A stretch of 64,000 bases of DNA from DAOUJI01 sp965237875 (GTDB lineage Bacteria; Chloroflexota; Dehalococcoidia; Lucifugimonadales; JAGWBF01). Both the position numbers and the translations under genes were made by a program. The stretch spans positions 992,001 to 1,056,000 of the forward strand of contig CBDEGP010000001.1 of NCBI GenBank assembly GCA_965237875.1, read 5' to 3'. The notes beneath the pieces were generated by a model. The model saw only the letters and a program-made list of their open reading frames with translations, was not told the origin of the DNA and did no database searches. Shown here in pieces: positions 1 through 9,082 of this stretch (position 1 is the first letter of the stretch; each line of letters begins with the position of its first letter).

Positions 1-38
1 CTTTGAAGGATACCCGGGGAGGAAGTCTTTCCCGTTCC

Positions 39-308
39 ATGAGTACACCGAATACTAAACCGAAAAAAGTGATTCTCACCGCCCGCATGTACATGCTGGA
101 GGACGCCGCCGTGGCGTCGCTGGAATCTCTGGGTCTCGAAGGGGCCGGGACGACAATGTTCGAGGCCCAGGACGATCTGGTCCAGAAGCTGACCGCTTGG
201 ATACAGGACAATGACGGGCGGGAGGCCCTGGAGCAGGCGCTGTCAGACGCCGGGTATCAGGGAGTTGACGAGGACACAGAGGTGCATTTGGACTTCATCG
301 AGGGATAA
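39..308 (+). CDS. Small conserved-looking protein upstream of nuoD, function unknown
   Basis: About 89 residues from the ATG at 39, acidic towards its C-terminus, with no membrane segment or metal motif that I recognise. The frame is open to the left edge of the window, so the true start could be an upstream TTG (3) or lie outside; the ATG at 39 is chosen because it is the only ATG near the edge. It ends 11 bases before nuoD and is read in the same direction, so it is probably co-transcribed with the nuo genes. It sits where the end of nuoC would be expected, but I cannot see NuoC motifs in it, so no function is given. Confidence 0.55.
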   Translation: MSTPNTKPKKVILTARMYMLEDAAVASLESLGLEGAGTTMFEAQDDLVQKLTAWIQDNDGREALEQALSDAGYQGVDEDTEVHLDFIEG

Positions 309-319
309 CCCGAGACTTC

Positions 320-1447
320 ATGGTAGATGCGCAACGCAACTTGGAAATAGACGCCGAGCCCCTGGAGATGGTGGTCAACATGGGGCCGCAGCACCCCTCG
401 ACCCATGGGGTGTTCAGGATGGTCCTGTGGGTGGACGGTGAGAAGGTTGTCAAGGTGGAACCCTACATCGGCTACCTCCACCGAGGCTCGGAGAAGCTGT
501 GTGAAGGAGAGCAGTACCATCAGGTGATCACCCTTTTCGACCGGCTGGACTATATATCCAACTTCAACAACGAGCTAGTGTACGTGCGGGCCGTGGAGAA
601 ATTGATGGGATTGGAAGTCCCTGACCGGGCCGAGTACATACGAATCATCCTCTGCGAGCTCAACCGCATCGCCTCCCATCTGCTGTTCGTAGGCACCATT
701 GGCCTGGACGCCGGCGCCATGACGCCAATCATGTTCTCGTTCAGGGGCAGGGAGCGTCTCCAAGCGGTGTTCGAGGCGGTCAGCGGCGCCCGCATGATGC
801 ACAACCATTTCCGGGTGGGCGGCGTCAAAGAGGACTTGCCGGACAACTTCCAGCAATTGATGGACGGGTTGATGGTGGAGCTGAAGGCGGACATTGAGGA
901 GTGCGACCAGCTTCTGACCTACAACGAAGTGTTCATCGCCCGGTGCAAAAACGTTGGGGGCATCAGCGCCGCCGACGCAATCGACTACGGCATGACCGGC
1001 CCGTGCCTCAGAGCTTGCGGCGTGCCCTATGACGTTCGGAAAGCTGAGCCCTACTCTCTGTACGACCGTTTCGACTTCGATATTCCCACCGGAATCGACG
1101 GGGACTCCTGGGAGCGCTACTACGTGAGGCTCCAGGAGATGTACCAGTCCTACAGCATCGTCCAGCAGGCCATGGAACAAATGGAACCGGGTCCCGTGTC
1201 GACGCTGGGCCGCAGGCTTATCCGGCCTCCCAAGGGTGACGTCTACGTGCGCTCGGAAAATCCACGGGGGGAGATAGGCGTGTATCTGGTCAGCGACGGC
1301 ACGGACAAGCCATACCGATTGAAAGTGCGGCCTCCGTCCTTCTGCAACCTGAGCGCGTTGGAGCACATGCTTGAGGGCGTATGGGTGGCCGATTCGGTTG
1401 TTATACTGGGTTCCCTGGACATAGTCCTGGGCGAAGTGGACAGGTAG
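320..1447 (+). CDS. nuoD: NADH-quinone oxidoreductase subunit D (49 kDa subunit)
   Basis: Peripheral-arm subunit of respiratory complex I that helps form the quinone pocket near cluster N2. The family signature MGPQHPSTHGV is at residues 21-31, and the sequence follows the NuoD/NiFe-hydrogenase large-subunit pattern to the end. Its 375 residues are slightly short for the family (about 400). It is directly followed by nuoH, 9 bases away, rather than by nuoE-F-G. The ATG at 320 leaves just enough N-terminus for the family. Confidence 0.97.
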   Translation: MVDAQRNLEIDAEPLEMVVNMGPQHPSTHGVFRMVLWVDGEKVVKVEPYIGYLHRGSEKLCEGEQYHQVITLFDRLDYISNFNNELVYVRAVEKLMGLEVPDRAEYIRIILCELNRIASHLLFVGTIGLDAGAMTPIMFSFRGRERLQAVFEAVSGARMMHNHFRVGGVKEDLPDNFQQLMDGLMVELKADIEECDQLLTYNEVFIARCKNVGGISAADAIDYGMTGPCLRACGVPYDVRKAEPYSLYDRFDFDIPTGIDGDSWERYYVRLQEMYQSYSIVQQAMEQMEPGPVSTLGRRLIRPPKGDVYVRSENPRGEIGVYLVSDGTDKPYRLKVRPPSFCNLSALEHMLEGVWVADSVVILGSLDIVLGEVDR

Positions 1448-1456
1448 GCCGCCGCA

Positions 1457-2602
1457 ATGGACTGGTTGGACTTCGTACTTATCATCGCAGGGCTGTTGAT
1501 TCTCTTCACGGCCCTCTCGGTGGTCGTCCTTTCCCTTACGTGGCTGGAGAGGAAGACCCTGGGGCGCCTCCAACGCAGGTTGGGGCCGACCCGCACGGGA
1601 CCCATGGGGCTGATGCAGCCCATCGCCGACGCCGTGAAGCTCGTCTTGAAAGAGGACTTGGTGCCCTCCTGGGCGGACAAGGCCGTCTTCTGGGTTGCGC
1701 CTCTGGTGGTGCTGGTCCCGTCCTTCATGATCTGGGTGACCATACCCGCCGCCGAAAACCTGGTCCTCCGGAACCTGGACATGGGCCTCTTCTATATCAT
1801 CGCCTTCTCGGTGCTGACCATTCTGGGTCTCGTCCTGGCAGGATGGGGCTCCGCCAATAAATACGGAACGCTGGGAGGGCTGCGGGCGTCGGCTCAGCTG
1901 GTCAGCTACGAAATACCCGTAATAATGGTGGTCATTGCAGTCGCCATGCTGGCCCAGTCCTTGGACCTGCAGGTCATAACAATGAGCCAGACGCCGGCCG
2001 ACCACCCCAACATAACAGAGCACAATTCCATTGACATACCCTTTGCGGTTCTCCAACCGCTGGGCCTGATCATATTCTTGGTGGCGGGTCTAGCCGAGTT
2101 GGGACGCATACCCTTCGACATCTACTTCGCCGAATCGGAGATAGTGGGAGGTCCCTTCGTAGAGTACAGCGGCGCCCACTGGTCGGTTTTCTTCTTGGCC
2201 GAGTACATGAACACCTTTGCCATTGCTGCTTTGACGGCCCTCCTGTTCCTTGCAGGCTGGGAAGGTCCCGGGCTTCCCGGATGGCTCTGGTTCCTTCTGA
2301 AGACCTATATGGTCATTCTGGTCATATTCTGGATACGGGGCACCTTCCCCAGGCTTCGCATAGACCAGTTGATGGCCTTTGCATGGCAGGTGGCCGTGCC
2401 CCTCTCATTTGCGAACATCGTCATTACAGGAATCTATCTCTTCTACGGCTGGCCCTGGTGGAGCCTGACGCTTATGTCTCTTTCACTCACCGTATTGATC
2501 GGTTATTTCATAAACAAGAGATTGACGGAGCCGGCCAGAAAAGTGGCCGAGCTATACTCACGGCGAACGGGGCCTCAGCCGGCTCCCAACGCCGCCGACT
2601 AA
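1457..2602 (+). CDS. nuoH: NADH-quinone oxidoreductase subunit H
   Basis: Membrane subunit of complex I at the junction with the peripheral arm, involved in quinone entry and coupling. It shows the conserved cytoplasmic loop ERKTLGRLQRRLGP (residues 31-44) and the later ELGRIPFDIYFAESEIVGG region typical of ND1/NuoH, with about eight hydrophobic segments. At 381 residues it is longer than many homologues; part of the extra length is a polar loop near residues 170-195 (MSQTPADHPNITEHN). It lies in the nuo operon between nuoD and nuoI. Confidence 0.97.
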   Translation: MDWLDFVLIIAGLLILFTALSVVVLSLTWLERKTLGRLQRRLGPTRTGPMGLMQPIADAVKLVLKEDLVPSWADKAVFWVAPLVVLVPSFMIWVTIPAAENLVLRNLDMGLFYIIAFSVLTILGLVLAGWGSANKYGTLGGLRASAQLVSYEIPVIMVVIAVAMLAQSLDLQVITMSQTPADHPNITEHNSIDIPFAVLQPLGLIIFLVAGLAELGRIPFDIYFAESEIVGGPFVEYSGAHWSVFFLAEYMNTFAIAALTALLFLAGWEGPGLPGWLWFLLKTYMVILVIFWIRGTFPRLRIDQLMAFAWQVAVPLSFANIVITGIYLFYGWPWWSLTLMSLSLTVLIGYFINKRLTEPARKVAELYSRRTGPQPAPNAAD

Positions 2603-2628
2603 TAGACGCTACAGGAAGAGGGCAGCTG

Positions 2629-3150
2629 ATGTTAGGTGGAATAAAGGGAATGCTGGTTACCCTGGCCTCGACAGTGAAAGGGCTCAGGAAGCCCGTCACT
2701 GCGCAGTACCCGGGCGAACATCTTCCCGTCCAACCCCGGTATATGGGGTTCCCCGCGCTCACCTGGGACTCGGAAGTGAAGGAACCCTATTGCACCGCCT
2801 GTATGGTGTGCATACGGAACTGTCCCACCCACTGCATGACCGCGTCCATGAAGGACAACCCCCTTCACCAAGAAGGGAAGAGCTCGAGGCGCAAGATTGT
2901 GGACGCTTTCGAGATAAACCTGAACAGGTGTATACTTTGCGGGATTTGCGTCGAGGTATGCAATTTCGACGCCATTGTCATGAGCCACGAGCACGAGATG
3001 AGCACCTTCCAGCGAAACGGGGACAGGCTGGACTTGGAGCCGCTGCTGGAAATGGGCGTGAAATACCAGCGGGAGACCAACTGGGAGCCGCCGTCTAAGA
3101 AGGCGAAGCGAGGTCAGGAAAAGGAGAAAACGGAGGAAACAGCCAGCTAG
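2629..3150 (+). CDS. nuoI: NADH-quinone oxidoreductase subunit I (2x[4Fe-4S] ferredoxin-like)
   Basis: Carries clusters N6a and N6b that pass electrons to NuoB. Two cysteine motifs are visible: C55, C58, C61 and C65 followed by Pro, and C101, C104, C107 and C111. The second motif has Asn where most homologues have Pro after the last Cys. The start at 2629 is set by the AGGAAGAG ribosome site at 2613-2620; the frame is open further upstream but there it overlaps nuoH. The protein is 173 residues, with a Lys/Glu-rich tail. It is followed one base later by nuoJ. Confidence 0.95.
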   Translation: MLGGIKGMLVTLASTVKGLRKPVTAQYPGEHLPVQPRYMGFPALTWDSEVKEPYCTACMVCIRNCPTHCMTASMKDNPLHQEGKSSRRKIVDAFEINLNRCILCGICVEVCNFDAIVMSHEHEMSTFQRNGDRLDLEPLLEMGVKYQRETNWEPPSKKAKRGQEKEKTEETAS

Positions 3151-3151
3151 G

Positions 3152-3640
3152 ATGTCCGAGTTTCTCTTTGGCCTAGCAACCTTCCTGACCCTGGGGGGCG
3201 GACTTGGAATGGTGGCAACCCGCAACGTTGTTCACGCTGCCCTGTTCCTTCTGGTGTCGTTGGGAGCCGTAGCGGGCATCTACCTATTGGTCTTTGCCGA
3301 GTTCCTGGCCTTGGTGCAGGTCCTCATCTACGGCGGCGCCATCATCATCGTGCTCCTGTTCGCCATTATGCTGACCCGCAGCGGCGAGTACCCGCGTATC
3401 TCGGACAACCGGCAGTGGCCTTTGGCCATTGTTGCCGCCGCCGCTGTGTTTGGCGTCCTCGCAGCTTCCTTCCTGTGGATCGGCACGCCCGACGCGGCAG
3501 CCGACGGTCCCGGCATCAGACGAATAGGCAGCAAGCTCTTCACGGATTGGGCCGTGCCGTTCGAGGTGGCGTCTCTGTTGTTGCTGGTGGCCCTAATCGG
3601 CGCCATCATCATCGCAGGGAATCCGGGCCGGAGGTCCTGA
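3152..3640 (+). CDS. nuoJ: NADH-quinone oxidoreductase subunit J
   Basis: Small membrane subunit of complex I (162 residues, about five transmembrane segments) next to NuoK in the proton-translocation path. The glycine-rich third helix, with VQVLIYGGAIIIVLLFAIML, is the typical NuoJ signature. Its stop codon shares one base with the nuoK start (TGATG at 3638-3642), so the two are probably translationally coupled. Confidence 0.95.
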   Translation: MSEFLFGLATFLTLGGGLGMVATRNVVHAALFLLVSLGAVAGIYLLVFAEFLALVQVLIYGGAIIIVLLFAIMLTRSGEYPRISDNRQWPLAIVAAAAVFGVLAASFLWIGTPDAAADGPGIRRIGSKLFTDWAVPFEVASLLLLVALIGAIIIAGNPGRRS

Positions 3641-3945
3641 TGCCCCTGGAAGCGTACCAGGTTGTCAGCGCAGCCCTCTTCAGCATCGGCCTTTATGGAG
3701 TTCTGGCCCGCCGCAGCGCGGTGTTGATACTCATGTCCATCGAGCTAATGCTGAACGCCGTCAACATCAACCTCATCGCAGCCTCCGCTTTCCTGGACCA
3801 CGACGCCTTCACGGGCCAGATAATCGCCATCTTTGTAATCACGGTGGCCGCCGCCGAGGTCGGCCTTGCCCTGGCCATAGTCCTCAGAATATTCCGCAAC
3901 CGGTCCACCATAAACGTGGACGAGGTTGACTTGATGAAGTGGTGA
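3640..3945 (+). CDS. nuoK: NADH-quinone oxidoreductase subunit K
   Basis: Antiporter-like small subunit of complex I, 101 residues with three transmembrane helices. The two conserved membrane glutamates of the family are present: E35 in LMSIELMLNA and E73 in AAAEVGLALA. The start at 3640 overlaps the nuoJ stop by one base; a longer frame begins upstream but lies inside nuoJ. nuoL follows after 7 bases. Confidence 0.96.
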   Translation: MPLEAYQVVSAALFSIGLYGVLARRSAVLILMSIELMLNAVNINLIAASAFLDHDAFTGQIIAIFVITVAAAEVGLALAIVLRIFRNRSTINVDEVDLMKW

Positions 3946-3952
3946 CCTCCGT

Positions 3953-5857
3953 ATGGGGTTAGCTGAGATTGCGTGGCTGATACCGGCGTATAGCTTCGCA
4001 TCCTTTTTCCTGATCATAGCGCTGGGCAAATTCCTGCCAGGACAGGGCTCTCCTCTGTCCCTCTTGGCCATCGCCGCGGGATTCGTCACCTTCTGGTTCG
4101 TTCTGGCAGGCTATCTGACGGCAGACTGCTCCGAGGCCTTCGGAGTTCCCACGTGCCTGTTCCAGCGGGAGTGGTTCACGGCGGGAGGCATAGAGCTTGC
4201 CTGGGGCCTGATAGTGGACCCGCTGGCCATTGTCATGCTCGGACTGGTCACCCTTGTAGCCCTGGTCATCCAGGTCTACTCATTGGGCTACATGAAGGGG
4301 GACTCCCGTTTCGGCTGGTATTTCGCCGTCCACTCCCTGTTTGCAGCCGCGATGCTGACTCTGGTCCTGGCGGACAACTTCCTGCTGCTCTACGTGGCAT
4401 GGGAGTTGGTGGGGGTGGGTTCCTACCTGCTGATAGGGTTCTGGTACGAGAGACGGTCCGCCGCCGAGGCGGCGAAGAAGGCGTTCGTGACCACCCGAAT
4501 CGGAGACGTCGCCCTGCTGATTGGCATTCTGCTGCTGTTCAAAGAGGTGGGCACCTTCGACATGTCCACCATATTCGGCGAGGCGCAAGCGTTGGTGAAT
4601 GGCGAGCCCAGCCTTCTTGGAAGCGGGACCGCCACCGCCGCGGCCCTGCTGCTCTTCATAGGCGCAATGGGCAAGTCGGCCCAGTTCCCATTCCACGTCT
4701 GGCTTCCTGACGCCATGGAGGGCCCCACGCCCGTCAGCGCTCTTATCCACGCCGCAACCATGGTGGCGGCCGGAGTCTATCTTGTGGCCCGGGTGTTCCC
4801 GCTCTTTGAGGCGGCGCCTGACGCCCTGACGGTTGTGGCCGTGATAGGGCTGATTACAGCTCTCATGGGCGCCAGCATGGCCATGGTGGTGACGGACCTG
4901 AAACGGGTGTTGGCCTATTCCACCATAAGCCACCTGGGGCTGATGATGTTGACCCTCGGCTCATTCGGCTATGCGGCCGCCATATTCCATCTGGTGGCCC
5001 ACGGCTTTTCCAAGGCGATGCTCTTCCTTGGGGCCGGCAGCGTAATGCACAGCATGAACGACGAGACGGACATCCGAAAAATGGGCGGGCTGCGGAAAGT
5101 GATGCCGGTCACCGCCTTGACCTTTGCCATTGGAGCGCTGTCCCTGGGGGGAATCCCCGTATTCTCGGGCTTCTGGAGCAAGGACGAGGCGCTGCTGGCC
5201 GTGCTGGACCACCGGGTCTACTTGCTGGCCTTTGCTTTCATAGTCGCCTTTATGAGCGCGCTGTACATGGCCAGAGTGTGGTTCACCGTGTTCCTGGGCG
5301 ACTTGAAACAGGAGAACGCCCACGTCCACGAGTCGCCGTGGGTGATGCTCGGGCCGATGTGCCTTCTGGGGGCGCTCACGGTGGTCTTCGGGTTCACCGC
5401 AATAAAGGTCACCGGCGCGGGCGGATTCGGGACTTTCCTGTTTTTCGATAAACCTCACGGGTTCGATCCGAACATCGGAATCATGGTCGGGTCGATTGTG
5501 CTGGCGGGTGGGGCCTTTATCCTTGCATGGAGGGTCTATGTATCTAAGAAACTATCCATAGACCCCATTAAACGACGGTCCGCCGCGGCGCTGGCGGTGG
5601 TGGGCGCCAAATACTACCTGGATGATTTGTACCAGTGGGTCATAGACAGGGTTGCGCTGGCGTTCTCGCGGTCCACCGCCCTCTTTGACCGCGTTGTCAT
5701 CAACGACGGCGCCGTAAACGGAACGGGACTGTCGATCAGGCGGGCGGCAATGGGCCTTCGCTACCACGTGACCGGAAGGCTGTACACCTACGCCCTGGGC
5801 ATAGCCGTCGGCGCCGTTGGCGTGGCCTTATTCTGGTGGATTATGACTACGGGCTGA
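3953..5857 (+). CDS. nuoL: NADH-quinone oxidoreductase subunit L (antiporter-like)
   Basis: Largest antiporter-like proton-pumping subunit of complex I, 634 residues with many transmembrane helices and the C-terminal lateral-helix extension. It contains the proton-channel region LPDAMEGPTPVSALIHAATM and the DLKRVLAYSTISHLG segment with the conserved membrane Lys. The length is normal for the family. It sits between nuoK and nuoM in the operon. Confidence 0.97.
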   Translation: MGLAEIAWLIPAYSFASFFLIIALGKFLPGQGSPLSLLAIAAGFVTFWFVLAGYLTADCSEAFGVPTCLFQREWFTAGGIELAWGLIVDPLAIVMLGLVTLVALVIQVYSLGYMKGDSRFGWYFAVHSLFAAAMLTLVLADNFLLLYVAWELVGVGSYLLIGFWYERRSAAEAAKKAFVTTRIGDVALLIGILLLFKEVGTFDMSTIFGEAQALVNGEPSLLGSGTATAAALLLFIGAMGKSAQFPFHVWLPDAMEGPTPVSALIHAATMVAAGVYLVARVFPLFEAAPDALTVVAVIGLITALMGASMAMVVTDLKRVLAYSTISHLGLMMLTLGSFGYAAAIFHLVAHGFSKAMLFLGAGSVMHSMNDETDIRKMGGLRKVMPVTALTFAIGALSLGGIPVFSGFWSKDEALLAVLDHRVYLLAFAFIVAFMSALYMARVWFTVFLGDLKQENAHVHESPWVMLGPMCLLGALTVVFGFTAIKVTGAGGFGTFLFFDKPHGFDPNIGIMVGSIVLAGGAFILAWRVYVSKKLSIDPIKRRSAAALAVVGAKYYLDDLYQWVIDRVALAFSRSTALFDRVVINDGAVNGTGLSIRRAAMGLRYHVTGRLYTYALGIAVGAVGVALFWWIMTTG

Positions 5858-5878
5858 TGGAGGAGTCCAGCTCCTAGC

Positions 5879-7393
5879 ATGGCGTTGTTGGCAACTATAC
5901 TTCTGCCCTTGGCCGCCGCCGGGGTCATCGCCTTCATCCCCCGGGACAGGGGGAGGGAGATAAAGGTACTTTCCCTTCTGGTTTCGGCGGCCGCCCTAGT
6001 CCTTAGCGTGGTCATATTCGCCATGTATGACTACAACGACGGCGGCTACCAGTTCAACGAGTCCTTCAAGTGGCTCGGTGCGCCCCTGAACATCTCCCTG
6101 AGCCTCGGTCTGGACGGCATATCGGCGCCGATGGTCCTTTTGACGGGAATCGTCATGTTCGCCGGCGTGCTGGTCTCCTGGAACATAGAGCGGCGGCCCA
6201 AGGACTTTTTCGTTTTGTACATGGCTCTCGTGGCCGGAGTGTACGGCACCTTCGTCACCAGGGACCTGTTTTTCCTCTTTTTCTTCTACGAACTGGCTGT
6301 CTTGCCCATGTACCTGCTCATCGGCGTGTGGGGCAGCAGCTCCGACTTCGGCACGTTTTTGAGGACCAAGGAGTACAGCGCCATGAAGCTGGTGCTCTAC
6401 CTGGTGGCGGGAAGCGTGCTGGTGTGGGTGTCCATTCTCGCGGTCTACTGGGTCGCCTATGACGCCGGCATAGCGACCTTCTCCCTTGGCGACCCGGACT
6501 CAGGCGTCCAGACTCTCCAGAATGTGGACTTCAACGAAGGCTTCAAACATTTCGAGACCCTTTTCTTCCCGCTGTTCATGGTAGGGTTCGGGGTGCTGGC
6601 CGGTCTGTGGCCCTTCCACACGTGGTCGCCGGACGGCCACGTGGCTGCGCCTACGGCCGTAAGCATGCTGCACGCCGGAGTGCTCATGAAGCTGGGCGCC
6701 TACGGCATCATCCGAGTGGGCATGTTCCTGTTCCCGGAGGGAGCCGAGCAGTGGATGCCCGTATTGATCGGCCTGGGCACAGTGAACGTGATATACGGGG
6801 CCATCTCGGCTATGGCGCAGCAGGACCTGAAGTACGTCGTGGGGTACTCCAGCGTCAGCCACATGGGGTACGTGCTCATGGGCATCGCAACCCTCCATCC
6901 AATGGGGGTTGGAGGCGCCGTCCTTCAGATGTTCTCTCACGGGATAATGACAGCTCTCTTCTTCGCCGTGGTCGGCGTAATCTACGACCGGGCCCACATA
7001 AGAGATATAAACGCCCTGGGTGGACTGGCCAAGAGAATGGGAGGAACGGCGGTCCTGTTCGCCGTTGCAGGTCTGGCCTCGCTTGGGCTGCCGGGTCTGA
7101 GCGGTTTCGTGGCCGAGTTCCTGGTCTTTGTCGGCGTATTCCAGGAATACCTGCCGCTGGCGGCGCTTGCCGTCGTGGGAGCGGCCATTACCGCCGTGTA
7201 CATCCTGCGGCTGTTGGCCAAGGCTTTCTTCGGGCCGCTGGACCCCCGCTGGGAGCATCTGGGCGACGCAACCCGCATGGAGTGGGGCGCGGGGGCGATG
7301 CTGGCTTTCGTGCTGATATTCGTGGGCGTTTGGCCTGCGCCTCTGATGGACGTGATTAACTCAGGCGTGGAATTGATACCTGGAGTGGGCTAA
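5879..7393 (+). CDS. nuoM: NADH-quinone oxidoreductase subunit M (antiporter-like)
   Basis: Second antiporter-like membrane subunit of complex I, 504 residues. Visible family features are the YELAVLPMYLLIGVWG segment with the conserved Glu and the QQDLKYVVGYSSVSHMGY segment with the conserved Lys. The likely Shine-Dalgarno (GGAGGAG, 5859-5865) is 13 bases from the ATG, which is long, and its AGGAG can pair with CTCCT at 5871-5875. Confidence 0.97.
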   Translation: MALLATILLPLAAAGVIAFIPRDRGREIKVLSLLVSAAALVLSVVIFAMYDYNDGGYQFNESFKWLGAPLNISLSLGLDGISAPMVLLTGIVMFAGVLVSWNIERRPKDFFVLYMALVAGVYGTFVTRDLFFLFFFYELAVLPMYLLIGVWGSSSDFGTFLRTKEYSAMKLVLYLVAGSVLVWVSILAVYWVAYDAGIATFSLGDPDSGVQTLQNVDFNEGFKHFETLFFPLFMVGFGVLAGLWPFHTWSPDGHVAAPTAVSMLHAGVLMKLGAYGIIRVGMFLFPEGAEQWMPVLIGLGTVNVIYGAISAMAQQDLKYVVGYSSVSHMGYVLMGIATLHPMGVGGAVLQMFSHGIMTALFFAVVGVIYDRAHIRDINALGGLAKRMGGTAVLFAVAGLASLGLPGLSGFVAEFLVFVGVFQEYLPLAALAVVGAAITAVYILRLLAKAFFGPLDPRWEHLGDATRMEWGAGAMLAFVLIFVGVWPAPLMDVINSGVELIPGVG

Positions 7394-7399
7394 CCGGAG

Positions 7400-8944
7400 A
7401 TGTCGCTAACCGAGAATCTGCATCTGCTGCTGCCGGAGTTCCTTCTCGCCGCTTTGGCGTTGCTGGTCTTCGCGGTGGACCTGTTCCTCCCGGACCGGCA
7501 CAAGAACCTGCTGGCCTGGATGAGCGCGGCCGGGCTGGCGGGCCTTGTGGGCCTGTCCATCCCGCTGCTGTGGGGTGAGGATGCGGCCCTGTACGGCGGA
7601 CTGCTGGCTGTGGACGCCTACGCGCTGTTCTTCAAGGTCATGTTCATGGTCATGGGAATCTTCGTGATACTGGCCTCGGTGGACTACGTCGGGAAACGGC
7701 TGAGACATCCCGGAGAATTCTACGGCATCGTCCTCTTCGCCGTTCTGGCGATGAACGTCATGTCCGCTTCCAGAGAGCTTCTCACGGCCTACATCGCCCT
7801 TGAGTTGATGAGCTTTTGCTTCTACATCCTGGTCTCCTACGCGAGGGACAACGCCAAGTCCAACGAGGCCGGGATGAAGTACATCATCATCGGGGCCTTC
7901 TCGTCGGCTATTCTGCTGTTCGGGCTGAGCATGGTGTACAGCTCCATTACGGCCACTCGCTACGACGACATTGCCGCCGAGTTGACGGCGTCCGTGGCGG
8001 GGATAACCTCTGTCAGCCCGGCGCTATGGGTGGGGCTTGCCCTGATGCTTGTGGGACTGGGCTTCAAGGTGGCGGCGGCGCCCTTCCACATGTGGGCCCC
8101 GGATGTTTACGAGGGAGCGCCTCTGCCGGTGACGGCCTATCTGGCCGTGGGATCCAAGGCCGCGGCCTTCGCCCTGGCGCTGCGCCTGTTTGCGGAAGCC
8201 TTCATGCCGGCCATAGACGACTGGCGGATTATCGTCGCCGTGCTTGCGGCCGTCACCATGACGGTGGGCAATCTGATGGCCATCCCCCAGAGGAACATCA
8301 AGCGCCTGCTGGCCTATTCCAGCGTGGGGCAGGTGGGATTCTTGCTGGTGGGGTTGGCGGCCCTGTCTCCTCTGGCGTCCAACGGCATCATGCTCCATCT
8401 GGTGGGCTATGCCTTTACGAACATGGCCGTCTTTGTGGGCGTGATAGCCTTCTTCAACATGACCGGCAAGGAGGAGATAGCCGACTTTGCGGGGCTGGCA
8501 GACCGCCACCCCTTCATCGCGGCGTCCATAGCGATGGGCATGTTCTCCCTGGCCGGGCTCCCCATATTCGCCGGTTTCACCACCAAGTTCTACCTATTCG
8601 CCTCCGCCGCAAACGAGGGACTGCTTTGGCTTGCGTCGCTCGCAATCTTAAACAGCGTCATATCTCTGTACTACTATCTGATGGTCATACGCCAGATGTA
8701 CATAGAGCCGGCCGATTCTCAGGCTCCGGAAGAGCATGGCGTCCCATCCCCCGCCGGGGCCTCGCCCGACGCGCCCGGGGACGGCGTAGAGCCTGAGGAC
8801 GTTGAGGACAAAGTAAGTGGCTCACCCTCGAGGCTGATAATCGCAGTCCTGGCGGTTATGGTCATAGGCTCCATTTTCGTGGGGGTCTACCCATTCCCCA
8901 TAGTGGAAGCGTTGGACGCCGCCACCGGCGCGATTCTTCCCTGA
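7400..8944 (+). CDS. nuoN: NADH-quinone oxidoreductase subunit N (antiporter-like)
   Basis: Third antiporter-like subunit of complex I and the last gene of the operon in this window, 514 residues. Family signatures include the ALELMSFCFYILV segment and the RNIKRLLAYSSVGQVGF segment. Residues about 435-475 form an acidic, Pro-rich linker before the last transmembrane helix, an insertion not needed for function in shorter homologues. It is followed by an intergenic promoter region, so the nuo transcript probably ends near here, although I see no strong terminator hairpin. Confidence 0.96.
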   Translation: MSLTENLHLLLPEFLLAALALLVFAVDLFLPDRHKNLLAWMSAAGLAGLVGLSIPLLWGEDAALYGGLLAVDAYALFFKVMFMVMGIFVILASVDYVGKRLRHPGEFYGIVLFAVLAMNVMSASRELLTAYIALELMSFCFYILVSYARDNAKSNEAGMKYIIIGAFSSAILLFGLSMVYSSITATRYDDIAAELTASVAGITSVSPALWVGLALMLVGLGFKVAAAPFHMWAPDVYEGAPLPVTAYLAVGSKAAAFALALRLFAEAFMPAIDDWRIIVAVLAAVTMTVGNLMAIPQRNIKRLLAYSSVGQVGFLLVGLAALSPLASNGIMLHLVGYAFTNMAVFVGVIAFFNMTGKEEIADFAGLADRHPFIAASIAMGMFSLAGLPIFAGFTTKFYLFASAANEGLLWLASLAILNSVISLYYYLMVIRQMYIEPADSQAPEEHGVPSPAGASPDAPGDGVEPEDVEDKVSGSPSRLIIAVLAVMVIGSIFVGVYPFPIVEALDAATGAILP

Positions 8945-8968
8945 TCGGACTGCCGTCCGGCGCCTTTG

Positions 8969-9008
8969 TTAACCCTAACTCCGGGCTTTGCTATAATTTT
9001 GCTATAAT
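8969..9008 (+). promoter_or_regulatory. Promoter with a duplicated extended -10 upstream of the Rossmann-fold gene
   Basis: TTTGCTATAAT occurs twice in tandem (8987-8997 and 8998-9008), giving two TGC-TATAAT extended -10 elements 11 bases apart. TTAACC at 8969-8974 is 17 bases upstream of the first one and may serve as its -35. This probably drives the small gene at 9083 and perhaps eno and gap. Confidence 0.65.
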
Positions 9009-9082
9009 GCGGTGCGCCCCATAGTGGACGCAGGTTGACCTCGCCCAACACCCGTGCGGCGGGCGAATTTCATGCGAGGACG

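Noticed and set aside
575..2056. Long open frame on the minus strand across nuoD and nuoH
   Set aside because: It is the antisense shadow of two clearly recognised genes in GC-rich DNA; its composition is low in hydrophobic residues and odd (His, Gln, Gly-rich) with no domain.
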